64,000 bases of DNA from Amphibalanus amphitrite (lineage: Eukaryota > Arthropoda > Thecostraca > Balanomorpha > Balanidae), in assembly GCF_019059575.1 (NCBI RefSeq), contig NW_024881587.1:527001-591000 (forward strand), written 5' to 3'. The notes beneath the pieces were generated by a model. The model saw only the letters and a list, made by a program, of their open reading frames with translations, searched no databases and was not told where the DNA came from. The position numbers were made by a program, and so were the translations under genes. Shown here piece after piece: positions 10,682-20,560 of the stretch. How positions within the stretch are numbered: position 1 is the stretch's first letter; every line of letters starts with the position of its first letter.

Positions 10682-11139
10682 GCTATACAGTATACACCCC
10701 TTAAGTGCCCTTTTGGCATACGAGTCAATATAGAGGACTACTCAAATGCCTCTCCTGACCAAACTAAGAAAGATACAGAAACCAGGTTACCGCCGTTCGA
10801 TAGCCCTTGAATGCATCTAAAGTATATCTGAAAATGAAGACTCTTCCTTTCTTAGTCTTGCCGCTAGATGGCGCTAAAGTTGCTATATGTTACCGCCAGT
10901 TTGCAAAGCCGGACCAAAATGCGGTTCCGATACGTTGTAGCCACATAAATTGTGCATCGACTGACACAAGAAACTTGAAGATCGGTTCAGCCATTTTAAG
11001 TCTAGAAGCTTCCAAGGAGACCAACTTTTAGCTATACACCCCTTAAATGCTCTTTTAGAATACGAGTCAATACCGATGTCTACTTAACTGCCTCTCCTGA
11101 CTAAACTAAGAAAGATACAGAAACCAGGTTACCGCTGTT
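10682..11139. repeat. Direct repeats of about 115 bp, 235 bp apart
   Basis: 10682-10798 and 11031-11139 share 'tacaccccttaa' and 'actaagaaagatacagaaaccaggttaccg', with several differences. The sequence between is non-coding. The right copy ends 8 bp before the LTR element insertion. Confidence 0.7.
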
Positions 11140-11146
11140 TGGGTAA

Positions 11147-11315
11147 TGTTATGGATTCTCCCCTCGGCGCATCCCTGAGTGCGCCCCTGCAGCTGCAGGT
11201 AACCCGTGCGCGGTCAGCTGTTGCGAGGGGGACGTGGCCGCCGCCCGAGACAAATACAGTTTGGTATCAGCGGCCGGCGTGTTTGGAACGGCCGAGCTCG
11301 GGGTTGAGCACGACA
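11147..11315 (+). repeat. 5' LTR of compact element
   Basis: TGTTATGGATTCTCC...GAGCACGACA. It contains the palindrome CTGCAGCTGCAG. Compared with 12680-12848 the visible difference is 'ggtaaccc' versus 'ggtgaccc'. Confidence 0.9.
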
Positions 11316-11333
11316 TGGTGGCAGCGGTGTCGA
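11316..11333 (+). promoter_or_regulatory. Putative primer-binding site
   Basis: TGGTGGCAGCGGTGTCGA starts at the base after the LTR and begins TGG, complementary to a tRNA CCA end. I cannot name the tRNA. Confidence 0.6.
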
Positions 11334-11344
11334 ACTGAGCGCTG

Positions 11345-12193
11345 TTGGTGACGGATTTTGATGAGGACGTGATGGGTGGTACGGAGAAGGACTCGAAGGC
11401 TGGCGGAGGTGACGATTCCGCGCAGCAGAAACCTCTGGACACAGGTATGGCAACTGACCTGAAAGTGGGCATCGCGGACTTTCCGCTGTACGATGGCTCT
11501 GTGTCACCGGAAGACTTTCTGGCTCAGTGTTCGCGTTTGGCCGGCCTCGGCAACATATCGAGTGACTCGCTGGCGTCCATCGTAGCTGCGCGATGCTCCG
11601 GGCGCGCACTGACGGTGGTGAACGAGCTGGAGCAGCGGCTCGGCCGACTCTCCATGGCCCAGCTGTCGACGTCGCTGACGTCACATTTCTCTGCCCAACC
11701 GACGGCGGCGCAGGCGGCGATGCAGTTATCTCGACTCGTGAAAGGAAGAATGAAGGCCAGAGAATTCGGACAGCAGGTGCGTCTGCTGATTCGCAGAGCG
11801 TGTCCCGAGTTCTTCACGAAGGATGGAACGGTGAAGAGCACTAGTGTGCCGGCTTACAACGCCGCACTGTTCAGACATCTCCTGGTCGGCTTGAGTGCCG
11901 AGGAGGCGACTCTCATTTCTCGGCTTAAAGCGAACACGTTTGAGGAGGCCATCGAGGAGCTGGTGAGAGAGGAGTCCCTTCCCAGGACGGAGGGAGCGGC
12001 ATCAGATGACAACTGGCCGCCATCTGGATCGGGTCACGTACGCTGGGCGTCGCCCATACGGCATAGTTTCACAACCGACATCGCCATACTCACACGATTT
12101 TCTAGAAGAGAAGTTGAGACTTCTGTCCGAGACGCTGAGAAAGGCACAAGCCAACATATCTGCCTCTCAGGCACGACAGAAATCCCAGTATGA
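11345..12193 (+). CDS. Retrotransposon Gag-like protein, fused out of frame to integrase remnant
   Basis: The 282-codon frame starts GTG or at the ATG at 11371. It contains a Gag capsid-like region (ADFPLYDGSVSPEDFLAQC near the start, then helical stretches to about 11990) typical of Ty3/gypsy Gag. No zinc knuckle is present. From about 12010 the sequence is no longer Gag: the neighbouring frame carries the integrase end, so the last 60 codons are a deletion-junction artefact. Likely role: capsid of the parental element; whether this copy makes functional protein is unknown. Confidence 0.7.
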   Translation: MVTDFDEDVMGGTEKDSKAGGGDDSAQQKPLDTGMATDLKVGIADFPLYDGSVSPEDFLAQCSRLAGLGNISSDSLASIVAARCSGRALTVVNELEQRLGRLSMAQLSTSLTSHFSAQPTAAQAAMQLSRLVKGRMKAREFGQQVRLLIRRACPEFFTKDGTVKSTSVPAYNAALFRHLLVGLSAEEATLISRLKANTFEEAIEELVREESLPRTEGAASDDNWPPSGSGHVRWASPIRHSFTTDIAILTRFSRREVETSVRDAEKGTSQHICLSGTTEIPV

Positions 12194-12425
12194 TCTGAGG
12201 CACAGAGTTAGAGAACCAACTGTTAAGCCTGGTGATCAGATAAGGGTGAGGAACCAGCAGTTCTCCCCGGGGATTTCGAGGAAGATGGCGTCACCCTGGT
12301 CACCCATTTTTGTAGTTGTCCGCTGGATAAGCAGGCGACATCTCGAGTACATGGACCCGGTGACCGGTCGGCTTTGGTCTACCCATGTTAAATTTGTGAA
12401 ACCTGTAGTTGAGCGCACAGTGTAA
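12006..12425 (+). pseudogene. Ty3/gypsy integrase C-terminus joined to gag
   Basis: The frame encodes the end of a gypsy integrase: a helical KAQANISASQARQKSQYD segment, VKPGDQIRVRN, and a GPY/F-like module ending in VKFVKPVV before the stop at 12423. It follows gag with no PR-RT-RH between, showing one large internal deletion near 12010. Confidence 0.75.
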
Positions 12426-12657
12426 TTTGTAGCCTGCAGTAGGTAGACCGTGATCTAAACACACTTGTTTGCGGATTAGCCATTCGGTGAATGAGCAATT
12501 TGGCCGCCTGACTAGGCGAATAGGTACCTAAATGGGTGAAACGATTTTCTGGTCACTTGAACTTGTTTGTGGAAGGGATGATATGCGATGTGTTTGTTGG
12601 CGAAGCGATCTGGCCGCCTGAATTTGTTGTGATTGTGGCTGTGGTTTGAAGACAGCG

Positions 12658-12679
12658 TGAAGGGGGTAGGAGGAGACAA
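12658..12679 (+). promoter_or_regulatory. Polypurine tract of compact LTR element
   Basis: The purine-rich run 'gaagggggtaggaggaga' ends just before the 3' LTR TG. It is the expected plus-strand priming site. Confidence 0.75.
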
Positions 12680-12848
12680 TGTTATGGATTCTCCCCTCGG
12701 CGCATCCCTGAGTGCGCCCCTGCAGCTGCAGGTGACCCGTGCGCGGTCAGCTGTTGCGAGGGGGACGTGGCCGCCGCCCGAGACAAATACAGTTTGGTAT
12801 CAGCGGCCGGCGTGTTTGGAACGGCCGAGCTCGGGGTTGAGCACGACA
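12680..12848 (+). repeat. 3' LTR of compact element
   Basis: 169 bp, TG...CA, followed directly by the GGTAA target copy. It inserted into a 26-bp tandem pair ('gtttgggtaaag.attccttta'). Confidence 0.9.
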
Positions 12849-12896
12849 GGTAAAGTATTCCTTTACGATGTTTGGGTAAAGCATTCCTTTACGTGA

Positions 12897-15800
12897 TTGT
12901 CGCAACTGCACCATTATCGCGAGTTTGGTAGCAGACGCCGAAATATGGTAACCGAACTCGACCCCATACTGTTTTGTACATGGTTGGTGATTCTCTATGG
13001 GCTCACTCCACGCGAGACTAGGCAGCTTGCCTACAAATTCGCTGTGGCCAACAAGCTGAGAGTGCCCCCATCTTGGGATCGGAAGAGCGAGGCGGGCATA
13101 GACTGGTTCTTGGGCTTCATGAAACGGCAAAGTTATCTCAGCACCAGAAAACCCCAGGCAACGAGCCTGGCCCGAGCCTCTGCGTTCAACAAGGTCACGG
13201 TCAATCGTTTCTTCGACCTTCTAGGACAGGTGTACGACAAGCATAAGTTCGAGCCGAAGGACGTGTGGAATATGGACGAGACGGGCGTCACCACGTGTCA
13301 CACTCCGCAGAAGGTGATCGCGACGAAAGGCGCCAGGCGCCAGGCAAGTGAGTGGTGCAACGTCTGCCGAACGTGGTACTCTGGTGACCGTGGCCGTGGC
13401 GGTCAACGCTGTAGGGAACTGCATGCCTCCTCACTTCGTGTTCCCTCGGGCGAAGTTCCATGACTTCTTCCTCAATGGAGCACCGCCTGGCTCAACCGGC
13501 TCGGCAAACCCTTCGGGGTGGATGACGGAGGCCGGCTTCATGGGCTACATTCAACACTTCCACGAGTTCACCCGGTCATCGCCAGAGAACCCATGTCTTC
13601 TTGTCATGGACAATCATGTGTCCCACACATCACTGTCTGTCATCAACTTCTGCAGAGCAAACGGCATCGTCCTCTTGACGATCCCACCTCACACATCTCA
13701 TCGGCTGCAACCGCTGGACCGGACGGTGTTCGGTCCACTAAAGAACTACGTCAATGAGAGCTGTGCCGACAAAATGCGCTCTCAGGCTGGACGTCCGCTG
13801 ACCATCTATGACATCCCAGCAGTGGTGCAAGAAGCGATGCCACGTGCCGTCAGCATCGCCAACGTGTGCAAAGGGTTCGCCTGCACAGGGATCTTCCCCT
13901 ACAGACGGAGTGTCTTCGATGACAGCATGTTCATCCCAAGCGCTGTCACGGATCGCGAGGATCCAAGCGCCACCGCAGAAGACGTGCGCAACGAAGAAGC
14001 TGCAGAGACTCCAGCGACATGTCCAGGGCTTCGTGACCCACAAGATACCTCAGCTCACCGAATCCAGTCGCAGCAGCCTCAGAGTGACGGAGAAGATGCT
14101 GCAACGCCATAAGGTGTGTACCCACCTCGTTCACGTCGACAGCTATTCAGCCGAGTTTCAGTGGGTGAGGCTCCTGGAACGTCGGGTCTGAACATGACAC
14201 CCGAAATGGTGAAGCCGCTGCCGCAAGCTAGGCCACGGAAAGCGAGTGGTCGAGGCTGCAAGAGAAAAACGTCCGAAGTGCTGACAAGCACCCCGGTGAA
14301 AGAGCGCTTGGAGTCGGAGCAGAAAAAGGTGGAGGAGGAGAAGAAAAAGACAGCGAAGAAAGCATCAAACAAGCGAGAAACTAAAAACAGCAAGAGAACA
14401 AGTGAAACGGTGTCCGCGAACGCTGACGTCCACTGCCTCATTTGTGGCATGAGATACAGGGTGTCTCAAAAGTTCGTTGACACATTTTCCATGCCCATAA
14501 AGCATATACGAAATGGCCAAAAATTTAAGGTTTTGGTGTCTGTGTGCACACTAGACAAATATGCATGCTTTGACAACTGATTCGGAGGGTTGGAAATCAA
14601 ACTCTTTGCTGTATCTCCAAAAATATTTGTCCATACCGATTTTCGTCGCTCCGTCAGCTGCCGGAGGCTAATAAAATGTTACCAGCTTTCAAGTTCTTGT
14701 AGGGATTCCCCTGCAGTTTCTGCGTCGAATTTAGGCTTGACGAGCTCCTAGGCAACATCCGCTTCTCCCTGAAAGCCGACAGCTTGCATCGACACCATCC
14801 GTGAGTATTTTGTAGGTCTTCTCTGCCGCTAACTCCTTCATGAATGACTGGCACCGACCTCCCGAAGCACCATTTTCCTTTTCAAAACAACCCCATTCCT
14901 GGACAAATGGGAAGTGCCAGGGGCAAATTTTTCGCAACATATCGTAGAAGAATGTGTCGGCCATCTGTTTCTTAGACACATTGTGCAAATTTTGCAAATC
15001 CCAAACGCTCGTCATTCCCCATGCCAAGACCTTCGCTGGGTTACGGAGTGTTTTCCTCAGGAGAGGTTCTGCTTTGTAAACGGCCAAAACCTGTCCATCG
15101 TGCGGTTTTGTAGGGATTTTGTGCCTAAAAGAAAGCTATTCGCTCCAGATCTGCCTCTTGAAAATTCGTAAGATAAAACTTTACATTAATCGACACTTTT
15201 GGAGGGTCAGTTGTCCTTGGCATTGACGATTTTCGTGTTATTTTCCCCAAACATTTAGTGTTATAGATATTATAAACAATTTCAAATGATACTTTGTCGT
15301 TAGTTTACGATGACCTGCAATTTTTGAAACTGGGTAACCTCTGTCTGTGAGCTTCTAGTCAGTTTTCAATAGTTATGATTCATTTTCAGCTGCTTTCCGG
15401 AGCACGATTCTGCTGCCGTACGAGGGTCGTTCAAAACGCTGTTAGTCTCGCATGGTTTTGTCCTCCAAAAATTTTAGCCACCGTTTTTATTAGATGATCA
15501 TCATGTTGTACTCATCCTCGCCGACAGTTTGCCATGTGTCATTTCCGACTTAACCATTCCCATTACTCCTGAAACAGAGAGTTTCTCAGCCGACCCGATT
15601 TTGCGACCTCCATTTTCATGCCTGACCCATGGTCAGAGATGAACCCTTTTTGTGAGCTCATGAAGGGTCGAATGCGCTTGAAAACAATGAGACTGCTTGA
15701 GGAAGGTTATTACGAATGCCCATGCAAAATATCGACCGTTAATTTATTGTTGATTCAGAATTATTGACAAAAAAGCATGGCTGATACCTGTCAACGAATT

Positions 15801-15931
15801 TTTTAGACACCTGTACTCGTTTTCGAGCGAGCAGTGGATTAAGTGCCAGAGCTGTCACAACTGGGCATGCTTGCCATGTACGGACGTAGACAAGGGTCAG
15901 GCAGGATATGTGTGCGAGTTTTGCCGGTGAA
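12897..15931 (+). pseudogene. pogo/Tigger-like transposase, one frameshift, split by a Tc1-like element
   Basis: Two overlapping frames (12897-13350, then 13348-14112) make a DDE transposase of the pogo/Tigger (CENP-B-like) group. A CENP-B HTH-like region comes first (LTPRETRQLAYKFA). Then come the three catalytic aspartates: WNMDETG (Asp 13274-13276), LLVMDNHVSHTS (13609-13611) and LQPLDRTVFGPLK (13717-13719). A single-base frame change near 13345 breaks it. The usual first HTH is missing or lies elsewhere. After another frame change (14112-14116) comes a lysine-rich linker and a C-terminal PHD-like zinc finger, of which CLICG lies at 14434-14448. This finger is interrupted by 14457-15813 and completed at 15814-15931 (C-x2-C, WAC, CEFC, stop). 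The ATG at 12945 is an alternative start. Confidence 0.85.
14457..15813 (-). mobile_element. Tc1/mariner-type element, copy 1, inserted in the pogo gene
   Basis: 1357 bp with TIRs starting CAGGGTGTCTCAAAAGTTCG (left) and a decayed right end, and TA on both sides (14455-14456, 15814-15815). It is homologous throughout to 35371-36729. The minus strand has broken frames (15087-14654) with weak resemblance to a Tc1 transposase; the equivalent of SPDLNP is better seen in copy 2. Removing it with one TA restores the pogo frame between codon TA- (14455) and 15816. Confidence 0.85.
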
Positions 15932-16645
15932 ACCTACCTGTTCCGCTGAGTCCCGCTAGGTAGCGCTGATTGCCGTACCTATTTCAAGCGGTTGGTCGGA
16001 TCAACCGTTTTCTGATGTGATTACTGCATTAGCATGTAAGAGCATGTTAGGTTAGCATTCGATGCTAAGAGTACGATTTGTTGATGTGTTTGATTAGACT
16101 TTTGTTTTGGGTTTGGGCGGTTCAAATGGCAATGTAGGTATCAGTCGTGCTTACACTGTTGTCTATACTGATCTCCGTCGATGTGTGTGGTCTTTCATCA
16201 GCAACAGCACTGCTTCTTACTTGCTTTTGGTGTGAAATGCATATTTGATGCCGTCTTTTCATTCACTTTTGGTCAGTCCAGAATACGTGTGTGACTTCTG
16301 TCAGTGAAGCCTACCTGTTCCGCTTAGTTCCGTTTGGTATCGCTGATTACCTTGCCGTACCTAGCTCATGTGGCTGATGGGATCAACCGTTTTCTGATGT
16401 GATTCTTACATGCTAGGTTAGCATGAGATGCTTAGAGTTTTGATTAGTTGATGTGTTTGATAAGAGGCTTTTCTTTGAGTTTGAGCGGTTCAAATGGCAA
16501 TGTAGGTGGGTACCAGTCGTACTTGCACTGTTGTCTACCGATCTCCATCCGTGTTGTGGGTGGTCTTGCAACAGCATTGCTTCTTACTCATGCTTTTGGC
16601 AAAAAAATACATGTTCGATACCGTCTATTCGCTCACTTTGGATCA
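15907..16645 (+). repeat. Tandem duplication of the pogo 3' end, about 370 bp per unit
   Basis: Copy A (about 15907-16276) and copy B (about 16284-16645) both begin with codons for YVC(E/D)FC(R/Q) and a stop, then share 'cctacctgttccgct', 'gatcaaccgttttctgatgtgatt' and 'cggttcaaatggcaatgtaggt'. They are well diverged, so the duplication is old. Confidence 0.8.
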
Positions 16646-16898
16646 GTTTTCACTTCGCCCCATCCTCCGTTTCAACTTACCCCGGGAAAGGGGTAAGTTG
16701 AAAATTTTGCGAGGTTCGGGATTTTCTATCATGTAGCTAAATTCATCCATTATAGCCCCCCAAAATGGATGTCAAAGCAAACAAAAATGAATGGGGAATC
16801 TGCTGACACTCGTCGTTTCTCATTACGATGAATAATAACAGAAATACTTAACTCGGAACAAAAAGTTGCTCAACTCGCCCCAGTCTCCCCTATGATGT
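16646..16898. other. Probable right end of the pogo-like element
   Basis: Contains the palindrome 'cttaccccgggaaaggggtaag' and ends 'ctcaactcgccccagtctcccc', similar to pogo/Tigger termini of the type GGGGAGACTGGGGCGAG. I did not find the left terminus, so the boundary is tentative. Confidence 0.4.
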
Positions 16899-16904
16899 AC
16901 TATG

Positions 16905-17430
16905 ATGTACCACCGGCTCTCAAAAGTGGATAAGGAAGATGGGGACTTTCAAGTTAGCTCACTGCTTTACTGCATGGGTATGCTTGAGTCTAAACACATT
17001 TTTTAAAATGTTTGCTTTGTCTCAAGAAGATGTGAAGAAATTTGCAACTGTTCTGGCTCGGTTTGATATTATGAGCCTTGTAAGAATGTGATTCATGAAA
17101 GGGCAGTCTTCCATGATAGATCCCAGAGGCCAGGAGAATCAGTATCAGAATTTTTGAGAGCATTGCATGTGTTGGCACGATTGTGTAACTTCTCTGATCA
17201 AGAGGGCATGATACGAGACAGATTTGTCATGGGATTAGCCGACAGAGAAGTTACCGAACAATTGATGCAAATGGAACAATGTACTCTCTCGCAGGCTGTG
17301 CAGATCACTGGAAGGCGTGAGATGGTGAGAGGTCAGCTGAATCGGCAACCACAGCAGCAACCACAGCAGCAGCAGCAGCCAGTGGAGGTGAAGCTGGACA
17401 AGCTGAGCCCTGTTCGGGCAGCGCATCCTA
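16905..17430 (+). pseudogene. Ty3/gypsy gag, 5' part (element G, piece 1)
   Basis: Frames from about 16905 read KVDKEDGDFQVSSLLYCMG, then ALSQEDVKKFATVLARFD, then KNVIHERAVFHDRSQ...ESVSEFLRALHVLA and MIRDRFVMGL: the capsid region of a Ty3/gypsy Gag. A polyglutamine run ((CAG/CAA)n, 17350-17383) follows. A stop at 17011 and frame changes near 17075 show decay. The same element continues at 17877, 35278 and 36730. Confidence 0.75.
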
Positions 17431-17876
17431 TTGCAAAATTTTACACCACGCATGCGCAGTTGGGGTCTCTCGGGTGCCAAGCTCCGCCCTTCGGCGTATG
17501 ACGTCACACGTGTGACGTAGGCTCGCGCAAAATCTTTCAGTTTTGCGCAAGAAGAAAATAGTAGCTGCAGGAGGCGAAAGTGGCGTGGATTAAAGTTTAC
17601 CCTCATATATTTCTTATTGTAAGTGGTTAGTATGGTGTTGTTTTGGTATCATTATCTTTCTTTTCAGTGGCACATTGCTATTAACCACATTTGAACGCAT
17701 TTTACTCAGTAATTGAACGAAACACACCAGTCCATCCGCGCCACGGTTCGCCGCGTGGCCCTCGGCTTTGCGGGCCGGCGGAGAGGGGGCGGAGCATGGG
17801 CGGAGCCAGGCGGCTGACATCATCGCATGTATGACTTCACACTCAGCAAAATATTTTGCGCGGACCCGAACAGGGC
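17431..17876. other. Non-coding insert in gag, unclassified
   Basis: About 450 bp separate the capsid part from the zinc knuckles of element G. It includes the palindrome-rich stretch 'tgacgtcacacgtgtgacgta' (17500-17520) and a GC-rich segment near 17760-17810. It may be another small insertion, but I could not define TIRs or a TSD. Confidence 0.4.
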
Positions 17877-18058
17877 TATGGACTGCAAGCGGCAGAAGCG
17901 TGAACAGCCCAGACATCAAAGCCGACAGCCTCCCAAGGACTCTGCGAACTGCAGCTTCTGCGGAGGACATCACAGCAAAGGCAAGAAATACTGCCCAGCT
18001 AGTAACAAGGTCTGTTCGAAATGTGGAAGGAAAAATCATTTTGCTAAGGTATGTAAAT
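17877..18058 (+). pseudogene. Ty3/gypsy gag zinc knuckles (element G, piece 2)
   Basis: The frame beginning at 17827 encodes two knuckles: CSFCGGHHSKGKKYC and the canonical CSKCGRKNHFAKVC (C-x2-C-x4-H-x4-C, about 18013-18054). The frame is cut at 18058 by the 17.2-kb element and resumes in phase at 35282 if one AAAT copy is kept. Confidence 0.85.
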
Positions 18059-18087
18059 CTGCCGTCCAAAGGAAAAACCCATTACGT
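18059..18087 (+). repeat. Left TIR of the 17.2-kb element
   Basis: 29 bp, identical to the reverse complement of 35249-35277. It ends inside an AAAACCCATTACGT motif, so the subterminal motif is part of the TIR. Confidence 0.9.
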
Positions 18088-18640
18088 CGATTTTTGGCCA
18101 TTTTCGGTTTTTTATACCATTTTGTTCGTCTGTTTAAGGCGCATCTGCTGGTGGGATCGAAATTCAAAAATTCTAAAATTTGAAAACGTTATTCTAAAAA
18201 AAAAACGTTTCCAAAATTCATCACGTGTAATTTGGATGCACGATGGGAGTGGCAGAACCCATCACGTCTCACCTCAACGGAAAAAACCATTACGTTCGCT
18301 GTTTCTTTCACTTTCACTAAGAGCAAAAGCCATCACGTCTCTGAAAGTCATTACGTGCAGCTTAAAAAAATGAACAAAGCTTGGCAAAAGCCATCACGTG
18401 TCTTTAAAAAACACACGTAATGGTTTTTTGTCAGCTTTGGATACCCCTGTTGTTGTGTCAAAAGCCATTACGTGCCACGTGATGGCGACGCATACGTGAT
18501 GGGTTTTGCCAAACTTTTCACCACGTAATGGGTTTTGACATGAGCCTGAATGGCATACGTGATGGGTTTTGCCGAACTGGTCATACGTAATGGGTTTTGA
18601 CATGAGCTCGAAAGGCACACGTGATGGGTTTTGCCAGTTT
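18073..18640. promoter_or_regulatory. Left subterminal array of AAAACCCAT(T/C)ACGT motifs
   Basis: About 14 copies. Those at about 18074, 18216, 18256, 18284, 18326, 18347 and 18386 face one way (CCATYACGT). Those from about 18410 to 18630 face the other way (ACGTRATGGGTTTTG), apart from a back-to-back pair at 18463-18488. The reverse set alternates between 'cgtgatgggttttgcc' and 'cgtaatgggttttgac' at about 30-bp spacing. Arrays like this near transposon ends commonly bind the transposase; that role is inference. Confidence 0.75.
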
Positions 18641-20004
18641 GTTTGCAAATTATATATGGTTTCCTGGTATCCGCTGATCGAAGGTGCCGTTCCGATTACA
18701 TCACGTGGTGTTTTACTAAGTCTGACTTGTTCTGACTAACTTAGTTTGACATGATTCCGACCAATCAAATAATGCATTTGCAGAAACGGTTTAGATGATA
18801 ACCAATCATAAGCGTCTCAGAATTGCGCACCTGAACATCGCGAACAGCGTTTGTTGTCATAACCGCAGGTTGTTTGAAAAGACAAACACTATATTCGTTA
18901 GAATTGTGTTTTTCTATTGAAAAACAACCGGAGCGGTCCTTCTCCGGGCTATGTTTGCAAAGTTGGCCTGAGATTGGGGCAACTTGACCGGGGCATAAAC
19001 GAATCGCTCAATCTTCGTAAAAATTTCAGGGTATGGGCTCCCGCAGGCGATCTACCTGATGGCACCGGTCGCTACTCGCTCAGAATTCTTTTGCGCGTGG
19101 CACGTGCGATTCCATTTTCCCCATGTTAAGTCAACGGGGTTTTGGATGCTGCACACCATTTTATGGCCGACACGTTCAGGTACACGCCCCTGTGCGTTGT
19201 TTACCCGTAAGAAGTCGATATTTTTTTGTAGTACGACTTTGAAGTTGAACTTTTTTCGCTCCCCATGTTAAGTCTATGGGCGTTTTTGCAGAGACATTTT
19301 CATTCGTTCATTGTACAAAATTATATGATACGATTTTGTTTAAACTTTCAGGACCTGTTGAGAAGAGACCATAGAACATGTTGTGATGCTTCGTTAAGCT
19401 GTCAGAATTCGTTTGTTCTTTTTAAGCTCGTTTAAAAATAAAAATTTTTAACATGGAAAGTCAATGGGAGCGTCTTTGGTGCTTAATAACTTTGTACGTT
19501 AAAGATATATTTAAGTGAAAAGTTGATAGGATATACAACTTTTGATGCTCTTTCCAATGATATATAGAGCGTTATTGCACGCTGTGCCGTTTTTCAGAAA
19601 TTTAGTAAAAAAGCACGACTCTATCGAGATTTGAGCTCAGACCTATATATGGTCTTGGCTCAGACAGTATACGAACAGGTGACGGGGATACCTCTCATTG
19701 AAGGATGCGATTTAATGCTAAAAATTAGCAGCCGGCCGCCGTGGGGACGTTTTTGCAGGAGTTATATCTCCGCAACCACTGGACTGATTCACTTGCGGTT
19801 TTTTGTGTGGGGTAGGGTATACCCTTCTTACAAGCAGTTTACTATGCACGATGCATGCGGGTGACCCCCACTGCACGTGACACGTGTAAAACGGAGAGGT
19901 GTCACTTTTGTTGTCATGACAATACCACGGTAGTTCCTGAGGAGATTCTGCTGAAACTACACAAGGATGTAGGCACACACCGGGCCATGCGTTTTCATGT
20001 GTTA

Positions 20005-20560
20005 CGGTTGGGGTGCAACTGCACGTGCGCGCGTGCAGGGTGACGCTTCCAGATCTCGAGAACGGCCGGGCCGATTGAGCTCAAATTTGGTACACCGCTA
20101 GAGACCGGTTAGTAGGGTGCCGTGCACAAGTCAGATGGGATCCAGTTTGCACGTGCGCACGTGCAGGCTGACGCTTTCATATCTAAAGAACGGCTGGACC
20201 GACTGTGCTCAAATTTGGCATACCACTAGAGACTGGGTAGAAGAGTGCCGTGAACAAGTCAGTTAGTATGTATTTTCATGTGCCACGGATGGGGTGCAGC
20301 TGCACGTGCGCACGTGTAGGGGTCGCTTCCAGATCTTGAAGTTGGCTGGGCCGAGTGAGCTCAAATTTGGTACACCGCTTGAGACCGGCGAATAGAGTGC
20401 CGTGAACAAGTCAATTGGGACCCAGGTTGCACGTGCGCACGTGCAGGGTGTCGCTTCCAGATCGAAAATGGCCGGGTCGATTGCACTCAAATTTGGCACA
20501 CCACTATAGACCGGCGAATAGGATGCCGTGCTTGTCAGTTTGTAGCACACCGACTCCGGT
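20005..20560 (+). repeat. E-box palindrome array 1
   Basis: Four copies of a 127-153-bp unit (palindromes at 20021, 20149, 20302 and 20429). The core is GCACGTGCGCACGTGC, two CACGTG E-boxes separated by CG, followed by 'cgcttccagatct', 'gccgggccgatt' and 'caaatttgg.acaccgct'. Two unit lengths alternate because some carry an extra 25 bp. Confidence 0.85.

Larger units (their letters stand above)
11147..12848 (+). mobile_element. Compact Ty3/gypsy-type LTR element with GGTAA target duplication
   Basis: A complete insertion of 1702 bp. Two 169-bp LTRs begin TG and end CA (11147-11315 and 12680-12848), and I can see only one difference between them. GGTAA flanks both sides (11142-11146 and 12849-12853). 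A primer-binding-site-like TGGTGGCAGCGG follows the 5' LTR and a polypurine tract precedes the 3' LTR. The interior joins a gag directly to the end of integrase; protease, RT, RNase H and the integrase core are missing, so it needed a partner to move. Confidence 0.9.
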
